The notes under the pieces were generated by a model. That model made no database searches. It had not been told where the DNA came from and saw only the letters and a list, made by a program, of their open reading frames with translations. The translations under genes were made by a program, and so were the position numbers. From Bacillota bacterium (GTDB lineage: Bacteria; Bacillota; Clostridia; Peptostreptococcales; Anaerovoracaceae), in NCBI GenBank assembly GCA_017436705.1, contig JAFSCP010000018.1:1-64000 (forward strand): a stretch of 64,000 bases of DNA, written 5' to 3'. Within the stretch, counting starts at the first letter, position 1; each line of letters opens with the position of its first letter. Positions 7,494 to 15,980 of this stretch are shown piece after piece.

Positions 7494-8411
7494 TTACACC
7501 TCTTTATTATGATAAAGGATTTGTCGTAATTTGTCAAGCCAGCTTACACGCGGCGGCATGCCCTCAGGCTCACCGAAAAGCAGTGTCCGTATTATGTACG
7601 CGACACCATCTTCATCGTTTGTCGGAGCAGTAATGTCAGCTTCATACTTGATATCATCAATGGCGTTCCCCATTGCCACACCGATTCCTGCTGCTTTGAT
7701 CATTGCACCGTCGTTTGGGCTGTCTCCGAAAGCCATGACGTTTTCCTGCTCCAGGCCGTACAGGCTGCAGAGATAACCGATGGCGCTGGCTTTGCTTGTA
7801 GCAGCGCCTCCAATTTCAATGTTCTTTTTCATTGAAGAAGTTATGGTCAGGTTTTTAATCCTGCCCAGCACCTCGTACATACGTGCCTTGTCTTTCTGCT
7901 CACGGAAGTAAATGTTTATATTTTCAATGGCATCACTGTTTGCCTCCCAGAAACTGTAGATATCATCCACAGGCTTTCTGGTGCGCAGTATGTACCTGTA
8001 GCTGAGCCAGTCAGAACCGTTGGCTGCCAGGTCGTCGTAAAGGGCTTTGTCCACGTAGGCCCCTCCGCCGGTAAACACCTCTATTACAAAATCTTCTTCC
8101 ATGAGGATTTCACGGACTTTCATTATTGCGTCAGAATCAGCACAGCTTGAGTATATGAACTCTCCTGTATGCGGCACTGCAATATGGGCGCCGTTGGAGA
8201 TAATTATATGCTCCAGTCCCTTAATCGCAGCCACCTCTTCCGGCAGCGCCACAAAAGGCCTGCCGGTGGCCACAACAACCTTATATCCCCGGCGGATTGC
8301 TTCCTCCAGCGTTTCTTTGGTGCGGCGTGTCAGACCGTTTCTGGTCAGAGTTGTCCCGTCCAGGTCCAGGGCTATCATTTTAATTTTTTCAAGTCTTTCT
8401 TTTTCAATCAT
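7494..8411 (-). CDS. Cof-type HAD-IIB family phosphatase
   Basis: The protein has 305 residues. HAD motif I is LDLDGTTL (about residues 15-22), motif II lies in VVVATGRP, and the late motif GDSPNDGAMIKAAGIGVAMG completes the active site with Mg-binding aspartates. The cap between them is of the C2B type typical of Cof/YidA-like sugar-phosphate or flavin-nucleotide phosphatases. The cytoplasmic substrate cannot be predicted. The start codon overlaps the stop of the upstream MBL gene by 1 bp (TAATG), so they are co-translated. A terminator follows at 7394-7437. Confidence 0.92.
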   Translation of the reverse strand: MIEKERLEKIKMIALDLDGTTLTRNGLTRRTKETLEEAIRRGYKVVVATGRPFVALPEEVAAIKGLEHIIISNGAHIAVPHTGEFIYSSCADSDAIMKVREILMEEDFVIEVFTGGGAYVDKALYDDLAANGSDWLSYRYILRTRKPVDDIYSFWEANSDAIENINIYFREQKDKARMYEVLGRIKNLTITSSMKKNIEIGGAATSKASAIGYLCSLYGLEQENVMAFGDSPNDGAMIKAAGIGVAMGNAIDDIKYEADITAPTNDEDGVAYIIRTLLFGEPEGMPPRVSWLDKLRQILYHNKEV

Positions 8412-8998
8412 TATAAACAGCTCAGAAACTCCTCGTTATATATTCTTACCTGCTTCATGGTAGCGCTGCCGTCGTGGCCCGGATAAATTGTGTACTCGTT
8501 GGACCACTTATTTATCACGTCGCGGCAGGACTCAATCATATCCCTGGGTGATCCGTCCATCAGGTCAGTTCTTCCAAGGTCTGTATCAAAAATTGTATCT
8601 CCGGTGAATACCACCTTGCTCTTTTCGGAAAGAATACATACAGAGCCCCATGTATGGCCCGGCGTACTTAAAACCAGAAGAGTCTCTCCGTCAAGGTCGA
8701 TTGTATCACCGTCTCTGAGCTGGCGGTCAATGGTGCCTTTGTACATAGGTGCGTCCATTTCGTGCATCATTGCAGGCACTCCGAAATGGTCACGGATTCT
8801 TGACACGCCTCCAACATGGTCATGATGGTGATGTGTAAGAATGATACCTTTAAGTGAAAGGCCCTCTGTCTCCACATAATCGATAAACTTCTTAGGTTCG
8901 TAACCCGGGTCTATGATATAGCAGCTTCCGCCTGCTTTGTTGCTGATTATGTATCCGTTGCTTTCGAGGCTTCCGCCTACAAATCTCTTTATTTTCAC
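8411..8998 (-). CDS. MBL fold (glyoxalase II-like) hydrolase
   Basis: The protein has 195 residues. It contains the metallo-beta-lactamase metal motif THHHHDHVGG (about residues 54-63), the later histidine in STPGHTWGSVCILSE, the bridging aspartate in VVFTGDTIFDTDLGRTDL, and a final IYPGHD. This set is typical of the hydroxyacylglutathione-hydrolase-like subfamily that Firmicutes use on thioesters or persulfides. The chain is shorter than true GloB because the C-terminal substrate domain is missing. It leads a two-gene operon with the HAD phosphatase and is divergent from trkA. Confidence 0.92.
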   Translation of the reverse strand: MKIKRFVGGSLESNGYIISNKAGGSCYIIDPGYEPKKFIDYVETEGLSLKGIILTHHHHDHVGGVSRIRDHFGVPAMMHEMDAPMYKGTIDRQLRDGDTIDLDGETLLVLSTPGHTWGSVCILSEKSKVVFTGDTIFDTDLGRTDLMDGSPRDMIESCRDVINKWSNEYTIYPGHDGSATMKQVRIYNEEFLSCL

Positions 8999-9049
8999 TG
9001 TCTTTTCCTGCTTTCTCCGGTATCGGGCAACCGGGTCTTATATTAATAT

Positions 9050-9100
9050 ATTGTACAACAAATGGCCAAGACTTGCAAATTTATTATAATATGGTAGAAT
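9050..9100. promoter_or_regulatory. Divergent promoters sharing a palindromic -35 box (MBL gene / trkA)
   Basis: TTGCAA (9073-9078) is self-complementary. To the left, on the minus strand, it is 17 bp from TACAAT (9055-9050), facing the MBL gene. To the right, on the plus strand, it is 16 bp from TAGAAT (9095-9100), facing trkA. Both promoters are reasonable but not perfect. Confidence 0.5.
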
Positions 9101-9162
9101 ATAGGGTACAGTATTTTTTTATTGCTTTGTTTTAAAAAACTTAAATGAAGAGGTAAATTACA

Positions 9163-10521
9163 GTGAAAATCGCAATTGTTGGTGCCGGCAAACTGGGGCT
9201 TAAAATCACCCACGCACTGGTCGGCGGAGACCACGCTATCACAATCATAGATACAGACGCAGAAGTTCTGAATAAAATCAGTCAGACATACGATGTCCTT
9301 ACAATCGAAGGCAATGCCAAGCAGATCAGCCTGCTCAAGGATAAGGGAATCGGCGAGTTTGACTTTCTCATTGCATGTACAGACAACGATGAGCTTAACA
9401 TCGTAATTGCATCCTTTGCCAAGAAACTGGGATGCCAGAAGGTTATCGCCCGCGTGCGTGACCCTGAGCATATGTACCAGATTGACTTCATCAAGGAAAC
9501 CATGGGTATCGACCACATCGTCAACCCTGACCTTGCAATCACTCTGGAAATCTACAAATACCTGGTTGAAAAGTACACACTGACCAACGGTATTTTCTCC
9601 AGCGGCAAGGTGGCTATCATCCAGTTTCATACACGCAGATTCAAAAAACTCATCGGTATGTCCCTTGTGGAAGTGAGCAAGACTCTGCCTAACATGCTGG
9701 TTGTTGCAATTTCCCGTAACGGCAAGATTATCATCCCTCACGGCAAACATTATGTTGAAGAGGGCGATACGCTTTACCTTATCGGCGAACGCTCCGAAAT
9801 CCACGAGCTTCACGCCAAGGTTCACGAACGCGGCAAATACACCAACCTGCAGAAAGTAATGATTATCGGCGGCGGCAAGACAGGCTTCTATCTGGCTTCC
9901 AAACTTTCTGAATTCGGTGTTGCTGTCAAGGTAATCGAACGTGATAAGGAACGCTGCTACTACCTTTCCACTCACCTGGATGATGTAATGGTACTCCACG
10001 GCGATGCAACAGACAGTGCTTTCCTCGAAGACGAAAACATCGAAGAAATGGATGCTTTCGTATCTGCCACAGGCTTCGACGAAGAAAACCTGCTGCTGGC
10101 TCTCATGGCCAAGCAGAAAGGTGTGGAAGACGTTATTTCCAAGGTCAGCCACAGCAACTACAAAGACCTCATCGAAAAGATGGGTATCGATATGGCCCTC
10201 AATCCGCAGGACATCGTTACAAGCAACATTCTGCGCTACATTCAGGGTTCCAAGAAGATTATTTCCTCCCTGCTCGTTCAGGGTCAGGCGGAAATCATGG
10301 AGATTATTGCCACAGAAGATATGACTTTCTCCAACATTTCGCTTAAGGATCTTTCACTTCCTGACGGAGTGCTTATCGCAGCAATCCACAGAGGCCAGCA
10401 GGTTATTATCCCTAATGGTAATACAAGAATTCTCAAGGACGACAAGGTTACAATCTTCTGTCTCCTGGACGAACTGAGCGAACTGGAAAAGCTCATCACC
10501 CACAAAAAATCATTCTTGTAG
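9163..10521 (+). CDS. trkA: Trk system potassium transporter subunit TrkA
   Basis: The protein has 452 residues and starts with GTG behind an AAGAGGT ribosome site. It has the full-length duplicated RCK layout. The first Rossmann domain (IVGAGKLGLKITHAL) is followed by a TrkA-C domain (about 140-220). The second Rossmann domain (MIIGGGKTGFYLASKL, about 228) is followed by a second TrkA-C domain. Each N domain shows GxGxxG and the acidic residue ending the second strand (IIDTD, VIERD) expected for NAD(H) or nucleotide binding. It gates the membrane subunits encoded by the two trkH genes directly downstream (27 bp gap). Confidence 0.97.
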   Translation: MKIAIVGAGKLGLKITHALVGGDHAITIIDTDAEVLNKISQTYDVLTIEGNAKQISLLKDKGIGEFDFLIACTDNDELNIVIASFAKKLGCQKVIARVRDPEHMYQIDFIKETMGIDHIVNPDLAITLEIYKYLVEKYTLTNGIFSSGKVAIIQFHTRRFKKLIGMSLVEVSKTLPNMLVVAISRNGKIIIPHGKHYVEEGDTLYLIGERSEIHELHAKVHERGKYTNLQKVMIIGGGKTGFYLASKLSEFGVAVKVIERDKERCYYLSTHLDDVMVLHGDATDSAFLEDENIEEMDAFVSATGFDEENLLLALMAKQKGVEDVISKVSHSNYKDLIEKMGIDMALNPQDIVTSNILRYIQGSKKIISSLLVQGQAEIMEIIATEDMTFSNISLKDLSLPDGVLIAAIHRGQQVIIPNGNTRILKDDKVTIFCLLDELSELEKLITHKKSFL

Positions 10522-10547
10522 AATAATTCTGACAGAAAGGATTCCCT

Positions 10548-12020
10548 ATGCGCGGAAAACATAAAGATTTCGTCATTATCGAGGGTTATGTGCTCCTGGT
10601 TCTGGCGGCCGCAATGATAATACCGCTCATAATGGCCATAGTTCTTAAAGAAAGTTCTTCCGTTTACGGTTTCGGCTGGACGGTTGCCATATGTGCAGGT
10701 GCAGGCGCTTCAATTGTTGTGTTAATGAAGCCTTCTCCGGAAAAATTCAAATCCAGAGACGGTTTCTTTGTTGTGTCTCTGACATGGCTTGTTGCCTCCA
10801 TTGCAGGCGCAATGCCTTTCTGGATTTCCGGTGCTATGCCTAATCTTGCGGATGCTATTTTTGAGTCTGCTTCAGGATTCAGTACCACAGGTTCATCAAT
10901 CCTAACAGATATTGAAATCATGCCGAAATCCATACTTTTCTGGCGTTCATTTACCCACTGGCTGGGCGGCATGGGTATTATAGTCTTCGTTATGGCAATC
11001 CTTCCTGCCATAGGCATCAGCGGCCAGCTGGTTGCATACGCAGAAACACCCGGCCCCGTAAAAGATAAGGTTACAGCAAGATTTACAGACACTGCCAAAG
11101 GTCTCTATGCTCTTTATATCGGTATGACGCTTATTCAGGCTGTGCTCCTCAGACTGGGAAAAATGAGCTGGTATGATGCTTTTATTCACACTTTCGGAAC
11201 TGTGGGAACAGGCGGTTTCTCAAATTACAATACAAGCATTGCCCATTTTGACAGCGTATATATCGAGCTTGTCATAATAGTTTTCATGGTACTGTCAGGT
11301 ATCAATTTCAACCTTTATTATGTAGCAATCAATCAGGGCCGCGGTCTGAAAACTGTTTTCAGAGATGATGAAACCAGATTCTATCTGACCGTAATGGGTA
11401 CAGCAGCTGCTCTGATTTTCGGATACAACATTATTTTCAATGGTTTCACCAATATCGGTGGCGAGTTCATGGACGCCATTTTCCACGTTGCTTCCATCAC
11501 CACAACCACCGGCTATGGCAGCGGAGATTATGATTTATGGCCTACATTCTCAAAAATGGTGCTCTTTGCATTATTCTTCTTCGGCGGCTGTTCCGGCTCC
11601 ACAGGCGGCGGTATCAAACACATCCGTATGCTTGTTGCCCTTAAACTTCTCCGTAGAAGTTTTTCGCTGAAAATGCATCCGAAGAGAATCATTCCTGTAC
11701 GTGTCAATGGTGCAGACCTTTCAAGTGATGTGGTAATTAAAATCACAAACTTCCTGTTTATGTACATTGCCACACTGTTTGCAGGTATCATGCTTATAGG
11801 TCTGGACGGCATGGATTTCATGTCCACTGTCTCTGCTGCTGCTACATGTCTTGGCAATATCGGACCTGGCTTTAATCTGGTTGGTCCTACCATGAATTTT
11901 GCCCTGCTCTCAGACTTCGCAAAATATGTCTGCTCATTCCTTATGATTGCCGGCAGACTTGAACTATACACAGTTTTCACTTTATTCACAAGGTATTACT
12001 GGAATTCCAACAAAGCTTAG
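10548..12020 (+). CDS. trkH: TrkH family potassium uptake protein (first copy)
   Basis: The protein has 490 residues and about ten membrane helices in four M1-P-M2 repeats. The P-loops with selectivity-filter glycines can be followed: SGFSTTGSS, GTVGTGGFSN, TTTTGYGSGD and LGNIGPGF. The conserved THWLGGMGIIVFVMAILP helix is present. It is the ion-conducting partner of TrkA. It overlaps nothing; the second trkH starts 10 bp after its stop. Length and motifs are standard for bacterial TrkH/KtrB. Confidence 0.96.
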   Translation: MRGKHKDFVIIEGYVLLVLAAAMIIPLIMAIVLKESSSVYGFGWTVAICAGAGASIVVLMKPSPEKFKSRDGFFVVSLTWLVASIAGAMPFWISGAMPNLADAIFESASGFSTTGSSILTDIEIMPKSILFWRSFTHWLGGMGIIVFVMAILPAIGISGQLVAYAETPGPVKDKVTARFTDTAKGLYALYIGMTLIQAVLLRLGKMSWYDAFIHTFGTVGTGGFSNYNTSIAHFDSVYIELVIIVFMVLSGINFNLYYVAINQGRGLKTVFRDDETRFYLTVMGTAAALIFGYNIIFNGFTNIGGEFMDAIFHVASITTTTGYGSGDYDLWPTFSKMVLFALFFFGGCSGSTGGGIKHIRMLVALKLLRRSFSLKMHPKRIIPVRVNGADLSSDVVIKITNFLFMYIATLFAGIMLIGLDGMDFMSTVSAAATCLGNIGPGFNLVGPTMNFALLSDFAKYVCSFLMIAGRLELYTVFTLFTRYYWNSNKA

Positions 12021-12030
12021 GGAGATTTCT

Positions 12031-13503
12031 ATGCATATAAATTACAAGGTATTCTTTAAAATAATAGGATTCCTGACCATGCTGTGCGGTTACGGCATGC
12101 TTCCTTGCGCTGCAGTCGGTCTGCATTTTGAGGAATGGAGTTCTGCAGGATCTTTGTTTATCAGTTCGTTATGCCTGATTGTGGCAGGTTCAGTGATTCA
12201 TGCCATCACCAGACTTAATGAAGTTCACCTGCGTTACCACGAAGGCTGGCTCATTGCATGTGTCAGCTGGGTTTACTGCTCACTTCTGGGCAGTATTCCT
12301 ATTTACTTCTGCGGTATGGACTACACTTATGTGGGATCCTTTTTCGAAGCAGTTGCAGGCTTTACAACCACAGGCTGCTCTGTTTTCGACATAAATTTTA
12401 TGCCTAAGTCAATCCTCATGTGGAAAGCAGTTTCCAGCTGGTTCGGCGGCATGGGTATCCTGGTTCTGGTAGTATCCGTTTTCCCTGCTTTGGGAATAAG
12501 CGGTCAGTCAATTGCTTCTGCCGAAACAACCGGTCCTACTCTGGAAAAACTGGGTGAAAAATACTCTGACACAGGCCGTTTTCTGTACAAGGTTTACTTT
12601 GCCTTTACAGTAACAGAATTTTTACTGCTCCTCATCGGGCCTCTGGACTGGTACGATGCCATCATCACAACTCTCAGTAGCGTAAGTACCGGCGGTATTG
12701 TAATCACCTCAGAAAACGAAGCACTCTTTACTTCAACCTATGTCCGCTTTGTTGTAATTATTTTTACAATACTTTCATCGTTGAATTACTGCATATACTT
12801 CCTGGTCCGCAAGCGCCGCTTCAAAGAAGCTCTGACATATATCGAAACCCGCGTTTTCTTTATGATTATAGCTGTATCAACACTGCTTATTGCCCTGTGC
12901 CTTAAGATTACAGGAACTTATTCAAGCATGTGGCAGGCCATCAAGGACAGCCTTTCCCAGGTGGTATCCTTTATTGCCACATCGGGATACTATGTCTGCG
13001 ACTATACAGAATGGCCGACATTCACTGTAATTATTCTTTTCTCCCTGCTGCTTATCGGAGGCTGTTCCATGTCCACTTCCGGCTCGATGAAGATCATGCG
13101 TTTTACGGTTTTCATCAAACTGATTCAGAGGGGGCTTTTCAAGCAGGTTCATCCACGCGGCGTGAAAGCAATCAAAGTTGATGGTCAGGTTATCCCAGCT
13201 GACAAGGTTTCTGCCATCAGTACCCATATAATGCTCTATTTTGCATCATTCTTCCTGGCCTGCATAGTTCTTTCCTTCAATAATTTTGATATGGAAACTA
13301 CCATCACAACCGCCATAGGCTTCTTCTCCAACACAGGTATGGCCATGGGTGAAGCAGGATGTACCGGGTACTTCGGCATGTTCAACGGTTTTTCCCAGTT
13401 CTTCCTGGCATTTATCATGATAATGGGCAGACTGGAAATGTACTCAATACTGCTCCTCTTCTCTAAATCATTCTGGATGAGCGACAGTGCAAACACAATA
13501 TAA
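12031..13503 (+). CDS. trkH: TrkH family potassium uptake protein (second, divergent copy)
   Basis: I chose the ATG at 12031 (GGGAG ribosome site 6 bp upstream); an in-frame ATG at 11947 would overlap the first trkH by 74 bp. The protein has 490 residues, exactly as long as the first copy, with the same order of helices. Its filter loops differ: AGFTTTGCS, SVSTGGIV, IATSGYYVCD and SNTGMAMG. The third and fourth loops depart most from the first copy. This suggests divergence after an old duplication, perhaps with altered ion selectivity or heteromer formation. The gene is probably co-transcribed with trkA. Confidence 0.94.
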   Translation: MHINYKVFFKIIGFLTMLCGYGMLPCAAVGLHFEEWSSAGSLFISSLCLIVAGSVIHAITRLNEVHLRYHEGWLIACVSWVYCSLLGSIPIYFCGMDYTYVGSFFEAVAGFTTTGCSVFDINFMPKSILMWKAVSSWFGGMGILVLVVSVFPALGISGQSIASAETTGPTLEKLGEKYSDTGRFLYKVYFAFTVTEFLLLLIGPLDWYDAIITTLSSVSTGGIVITSENEALFTSTYVRFVVIIFTILSSLNYCIYFLVRKRRFKEALTYIETRVFFMIIAVSTLLIALCLKITGTYSSMWQAIKDSLSQVVSFIATSGYYVCDYTEWPTFTVIILFSLLLIGGCSMSTSGSMKIMRFTVFIKLIQRGLFKQVHPRGVKAIKVDGQVIPADKVSAISTHIMLYFASFFLACIVLSFNNFDMETTITTAIGFFSNTGMAMGEAGCTGYFGMFNGFSQFFLAFIMIMGRLEMYSILLLFSKSFWMSDSANTI

Positions 13504-13515
13504 TAAAAAAGCTGC

Positions 13516-13547
13516 AAAAGGTCATCCTATAATCAGGAGGGCCTTTT
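13516..13547 (+). promoter_or_regulatory. Terminator-like hairpin containing the ribosome binding site of the CBS gene
   Basis: AAAAGG (13516-13521) pairs with CCTTTT (13542-13547), and inside this TCCT (13525-13528) pairs with AGGA (13535-13538). The stem ends in a T run just before the ATG at 13549, and the ribosome site AGGAGG (13535-13540) is part of the inner stem. The structure can stop trkH transcription and/or hide the ribosome site of the CBS gene. Confidence 0.6.
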
Positions 13548-13548
13548 T

Positions 13549-13953
13549 ATGATGGTAAAAGATCTTATGACTGTTTCTGTCACCTGCGTCCGGCCTGACA
13601 TGCCGGCTGACGCAGTAATACGAATAATGCAGGGTGAAGATGTGGGAATAGTGCCTGTCTGCGATATCCAGAATCATCTGCTCGGCGTCATTACCGACCG
13701 GGATATTATAATGCGCGACGGCTTCGGTAAAACTGCCGGAGAAATCATGACCACGCCTGTTTTCACAGCAGATATAAAAGAGGACATTCATGATGCTGCC
13801 CTGCGGATGTCGGAACATGGTGTGCGGCGCCTTCCTGTTCTGGAAAATGAAAAGCTGACCGGAATGCTCTCACTTAAAGACCTGTCCCGCAAAAGAATCT
13901 TTACTGCGGAAATAGGACATATAATATACAATATCTGCAACAAAAAAATTTAA
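13549..13953 (+). CDS. CBS-domain pair protein
   Basis: The protein has 134 residues and consists almost only of two CBS domains. The first spans about 7-60 and contains MQGEDVGIVPVCD and LLGVITDRDIIMR. The second spans about 68-125 and contains MSEHGVRRLPVLENEKLTGM and LSLKDLSR. Such proteins bind adenine nucleotides (AMP, ATP or c-di-AMP in some families) as a regulatory module. Placed directly behind trkA-trkH-trkH, it may sense nucleotides for potassium uptake, which is inference. Its ribosome site lies in a hairpin (13516-13547). ATG codons at 13549 and 13552 are both possible. Confidence 0.9.
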   Translation: MMVKDLMTVSVTCVRPDMPADAVIRIMQGEDVGIVPVCDIQNHLLGVITDRDIIMRDGFGKTAGEIMTTPVFTADIKEDIHDAALRMSEHGVRRLPVLENEKLTGMLSLKDLSRKRIFTAEIGHIIYNICNKKI

Positions 13954-14052
13954 AATACCCATTGTTTTTTGCAGCAAACCGTGCTAATATATGTGCTAAG
14001 AAAGTGTTAATTCTCAATTGCAAATTACTAACCACGTTTACACAATAATACG

Positions 14053-14088
14053 AAAGACCTCTGAGCATCTGCCGGAGGTCTTTTGTAT
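14053..14088 (+). terminator. Terminator after the CBS gene (may serve both strands)
   Basis: AAAGACCTC (14053-14061) pairs with GAGGTCTTT (14075-14083), followed by TTTTGTATTT. It lies in the convergent gap between the CBS gene and rnr, which ends at 14091. Confidence 0.85.
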
Positions 14089-14090
14089 TT

Positions 14091-15980
14091 CTAATCTTCA
14101 ATTATCATAAAATCAATCTGTCTTTCCCAAGGTCTGGCATCCATTACTCTGATGCGTACTTTTTCACCCAGCTGATAAGGCCGGCGCAGATCCCTGGCAA
14201 AGCTCATGCCTTCAATTGTGTTCGGCAGTTCCACATAAACGCCGAAGTCTGTCACACCGCTGACAATTCCCTCAAACTCTTCACCGATAAAGCTGAGCAT
14301 GAATTCAGCTTTCTTCATCTTTTCCACATCACGCTCAAGTTCCTGGGCCTGGCGTTCTGTCTGTGAAGAAATCTCAGCAGCATTTACAGCATCTGCTCTG
14401 TATTTTTCAAGCTTCTGTTCGGTCATACGTCCAGTAATGGACTCCTTGATTATACGGTGGATAATCAGGTCCGGATAACGTCTTATCGGAGACGTAAAGT
14501 GGCAGTAATATCTGAAGGCAAGCCCGAAATGGCCGTCGCATTCTGTGCTGTAGTAAGCCTTTTTCATGGTTCTCAGCATGACTCTGTTAACAATGCCTTC
14601 ATAAGGCTGGTCCTCAATCTGGGCGATAATATCTGCCAGTGTGCGTGAATGAATGTTGTCCGGATTACCCTTGAGCTTTATTCCAAAATTTGAAAGGTAA
14701 ACTTTCAGATCCATCATCTTTTCAGTATCCGGCTTTTCGTGGACACGGTATACAAACGGATAGTTCATCCAGAAGAAATGTTCGGCTACAGTTTCGTTGG
14801 CAGCCAGCATGAATTCTTCGATAAGCCTGTTTGCAGTTCTGCGCTCAGCCAGTTCCACCGCCACAGGGCGTTCTTCCTCATCAAGCTCAATTTCAGCTTC
14901 GTCAATATCAAAATCCAGGCTGCCCTGCTGCTTTCTCTTATGGCGGAGAACCGCAGCCAGCTGACCCATGATTTTAATATCTTCATAAATGCCACTGTAC
15001 TTTTCAATGAGCACAGGGTCTTCGTTTTCAAGAATATCTGACACATCATCATACACCATCCGGGCGCATGAGCGGATTACAGACTCCTCAATCGTATGGT
15101 TTACCACCTGACCGTCATGGTCGATTTCCATGATGCAGGAAAGCGTCAGTCTGTCCTCATCAGGATTCAGACTGCAGATTCCGTTGGAAAGAGCCTTTGG
15201 CAGCATCGGTATTACACGGTTGAGCAAATACACGCTTGTGCCGCGTTTTAATGCTTCTTTGTCCAGCGGACCGTCTTCAGCCACAAAATGGCTCACATCG
15301 GCAATATGGACCCCTAAAAGGTAATTCCCATTGTCCAGTATACTTACTGAAACTGCATCGTCCAGGTCCTTGGCGGTCGGGCCGTCAATGGTGAAAATTT
15401 TCTGTCCGCGCAGGTCAAGGCGCTTTGCAAGTTCTTCCTCAGTAATAACTTCCTTTGAACGTGCCTTGGCTTCAGCGTTGGCTCTGCTTGGGAAAGTTTC
15501 AAAAAGTCCGCGGGCTCTTATCATGCTGAGAACAGCACTGCCCGGCTGGCCTCTGTGGGCGATCACCTCAGTAATTTTTCCCTCTGCCCCGAAACGTCCT
15601 TCAGGGTATTTTGTAATCTTTGCAACCACCTTGTCGCCGTTCTGTGCATTTCTGAAAAAGTCACGTTTGATAAAAATATCATCGCAGGCCTTTTTATCAT
15701 CAGGCACCACAAAACCATATTTTTTATTTTTCTGGAAAGTACCCACAACTTCAGTGGTCTTTCTTTCAAGAACCCTGGTAACAATTCCTTCTTTTGATTT
15801 TGTCCAAAGATAAGGAGGCAGCAGATCTGCCTCCACAATATCTCCGTTCATAGCTCCGCCCATGTTGTCAGGCGCGATAAAAATATCCGCACCTTCCTCC
15901 TGGCGCACAAAACCGAACCCTCTCGGATGTTTTTCAATTGTTCCGATAATTTTAGATAATTCCATATTTTTTTGCTTCAT
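14091..15980 (-). CDS. rnr: Ribonuclease R
   Basis: The protein has up to 629 residues. Cold-shock-like domains come first (KHPRGFGFVRQEEGADIFIA and KNKKYGFVVPDDKKACDDIFI). The RNB catalytic domain follows, with the acidic motif FTIDGPTAKDLDDAVSV (about 196) and HFTSPIRRYPDLIIHRII. A C-terminal S1 domain (EFEGIVSGVTDFGVYVELPN) ends the chain. It degrades structured RNA 3' to 5' in the cytoplasm. The 5' end overlaps the CoA-transferase gene: the ATG at 15980 overlaps it by 29 bp, an ATG at 15965 by 14 bp. No strong ribosome site decides between them. It is somewhat shorter than E. coli RNase R, as in many Firmicutes. Confidence 0.95.
   Translation of the reverse strand: MKQKNMELSKIIGTIEKHPRGFGFVRQEEGADIFIAPDNMGGAMNGDIVEADLLPPYLWTKSKEGIVTRVLERKTTEVVGTFQKNKKYGFVVPDDKKACDDIFIKRDFFRNAQNGDKVVAKITKYPEGRFGAEGKITEVIAHRGQPGSAVLSMIRARGLFETFPSRANAEAKARSKEVITEEELAKRLDLRGQKIFTIDGPTAKDLDDAVSVSILDNGNYLLGVHIADVSHFVAEDGPLDKEALKRGTSVYLLNRVIPMLPKALSNGICSLNPDEDRLTLSCIMEIDHDGQVVNHTIEESVIRSCARMVYDDVSDILENEDPVLIEKYSGIYEDIKIMGQLAAVLRHKRKQQGSLDFDIDEAEIELDEEERPVAVELAERRTANRLIEEFMLAANETVAEHFFWMNYPFVYRVHEKPDTEKMMDLKVYLSNFGIKLKGNPDNIHSRTLADIIAQIEDQPYEGIVNRVMLRTMKKAYYSTECDGHFGLAFRYYCHFTSPIRRYPDLIIHRIIKESITGRMTEQKLEKYRADAVNAAEISSQTERQAQELERDVEKMKKAEFMLSFIGEEFEGIVSGVTDFGVYVELPNTIEGMSFARDLRRPYQLGEKVRIRVMDARPWERQIDFMIIED

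Noticed and set aside
9043-10152. Long minus-strand open frame (369 codons) antisense to trkA
   Set aside because: It has no ribosome site or recognisable domain, and trkA on the other strand has complete RCK motifs and a promoter; the frame is a coding shadow.
11947-12030. Upstream ATG for the second trkH
   Set aside because: It lies inside the first trkH and would add a hydrophilic leader; the ATG at 12031 has a ribosome site and gives the same length as the first copy.
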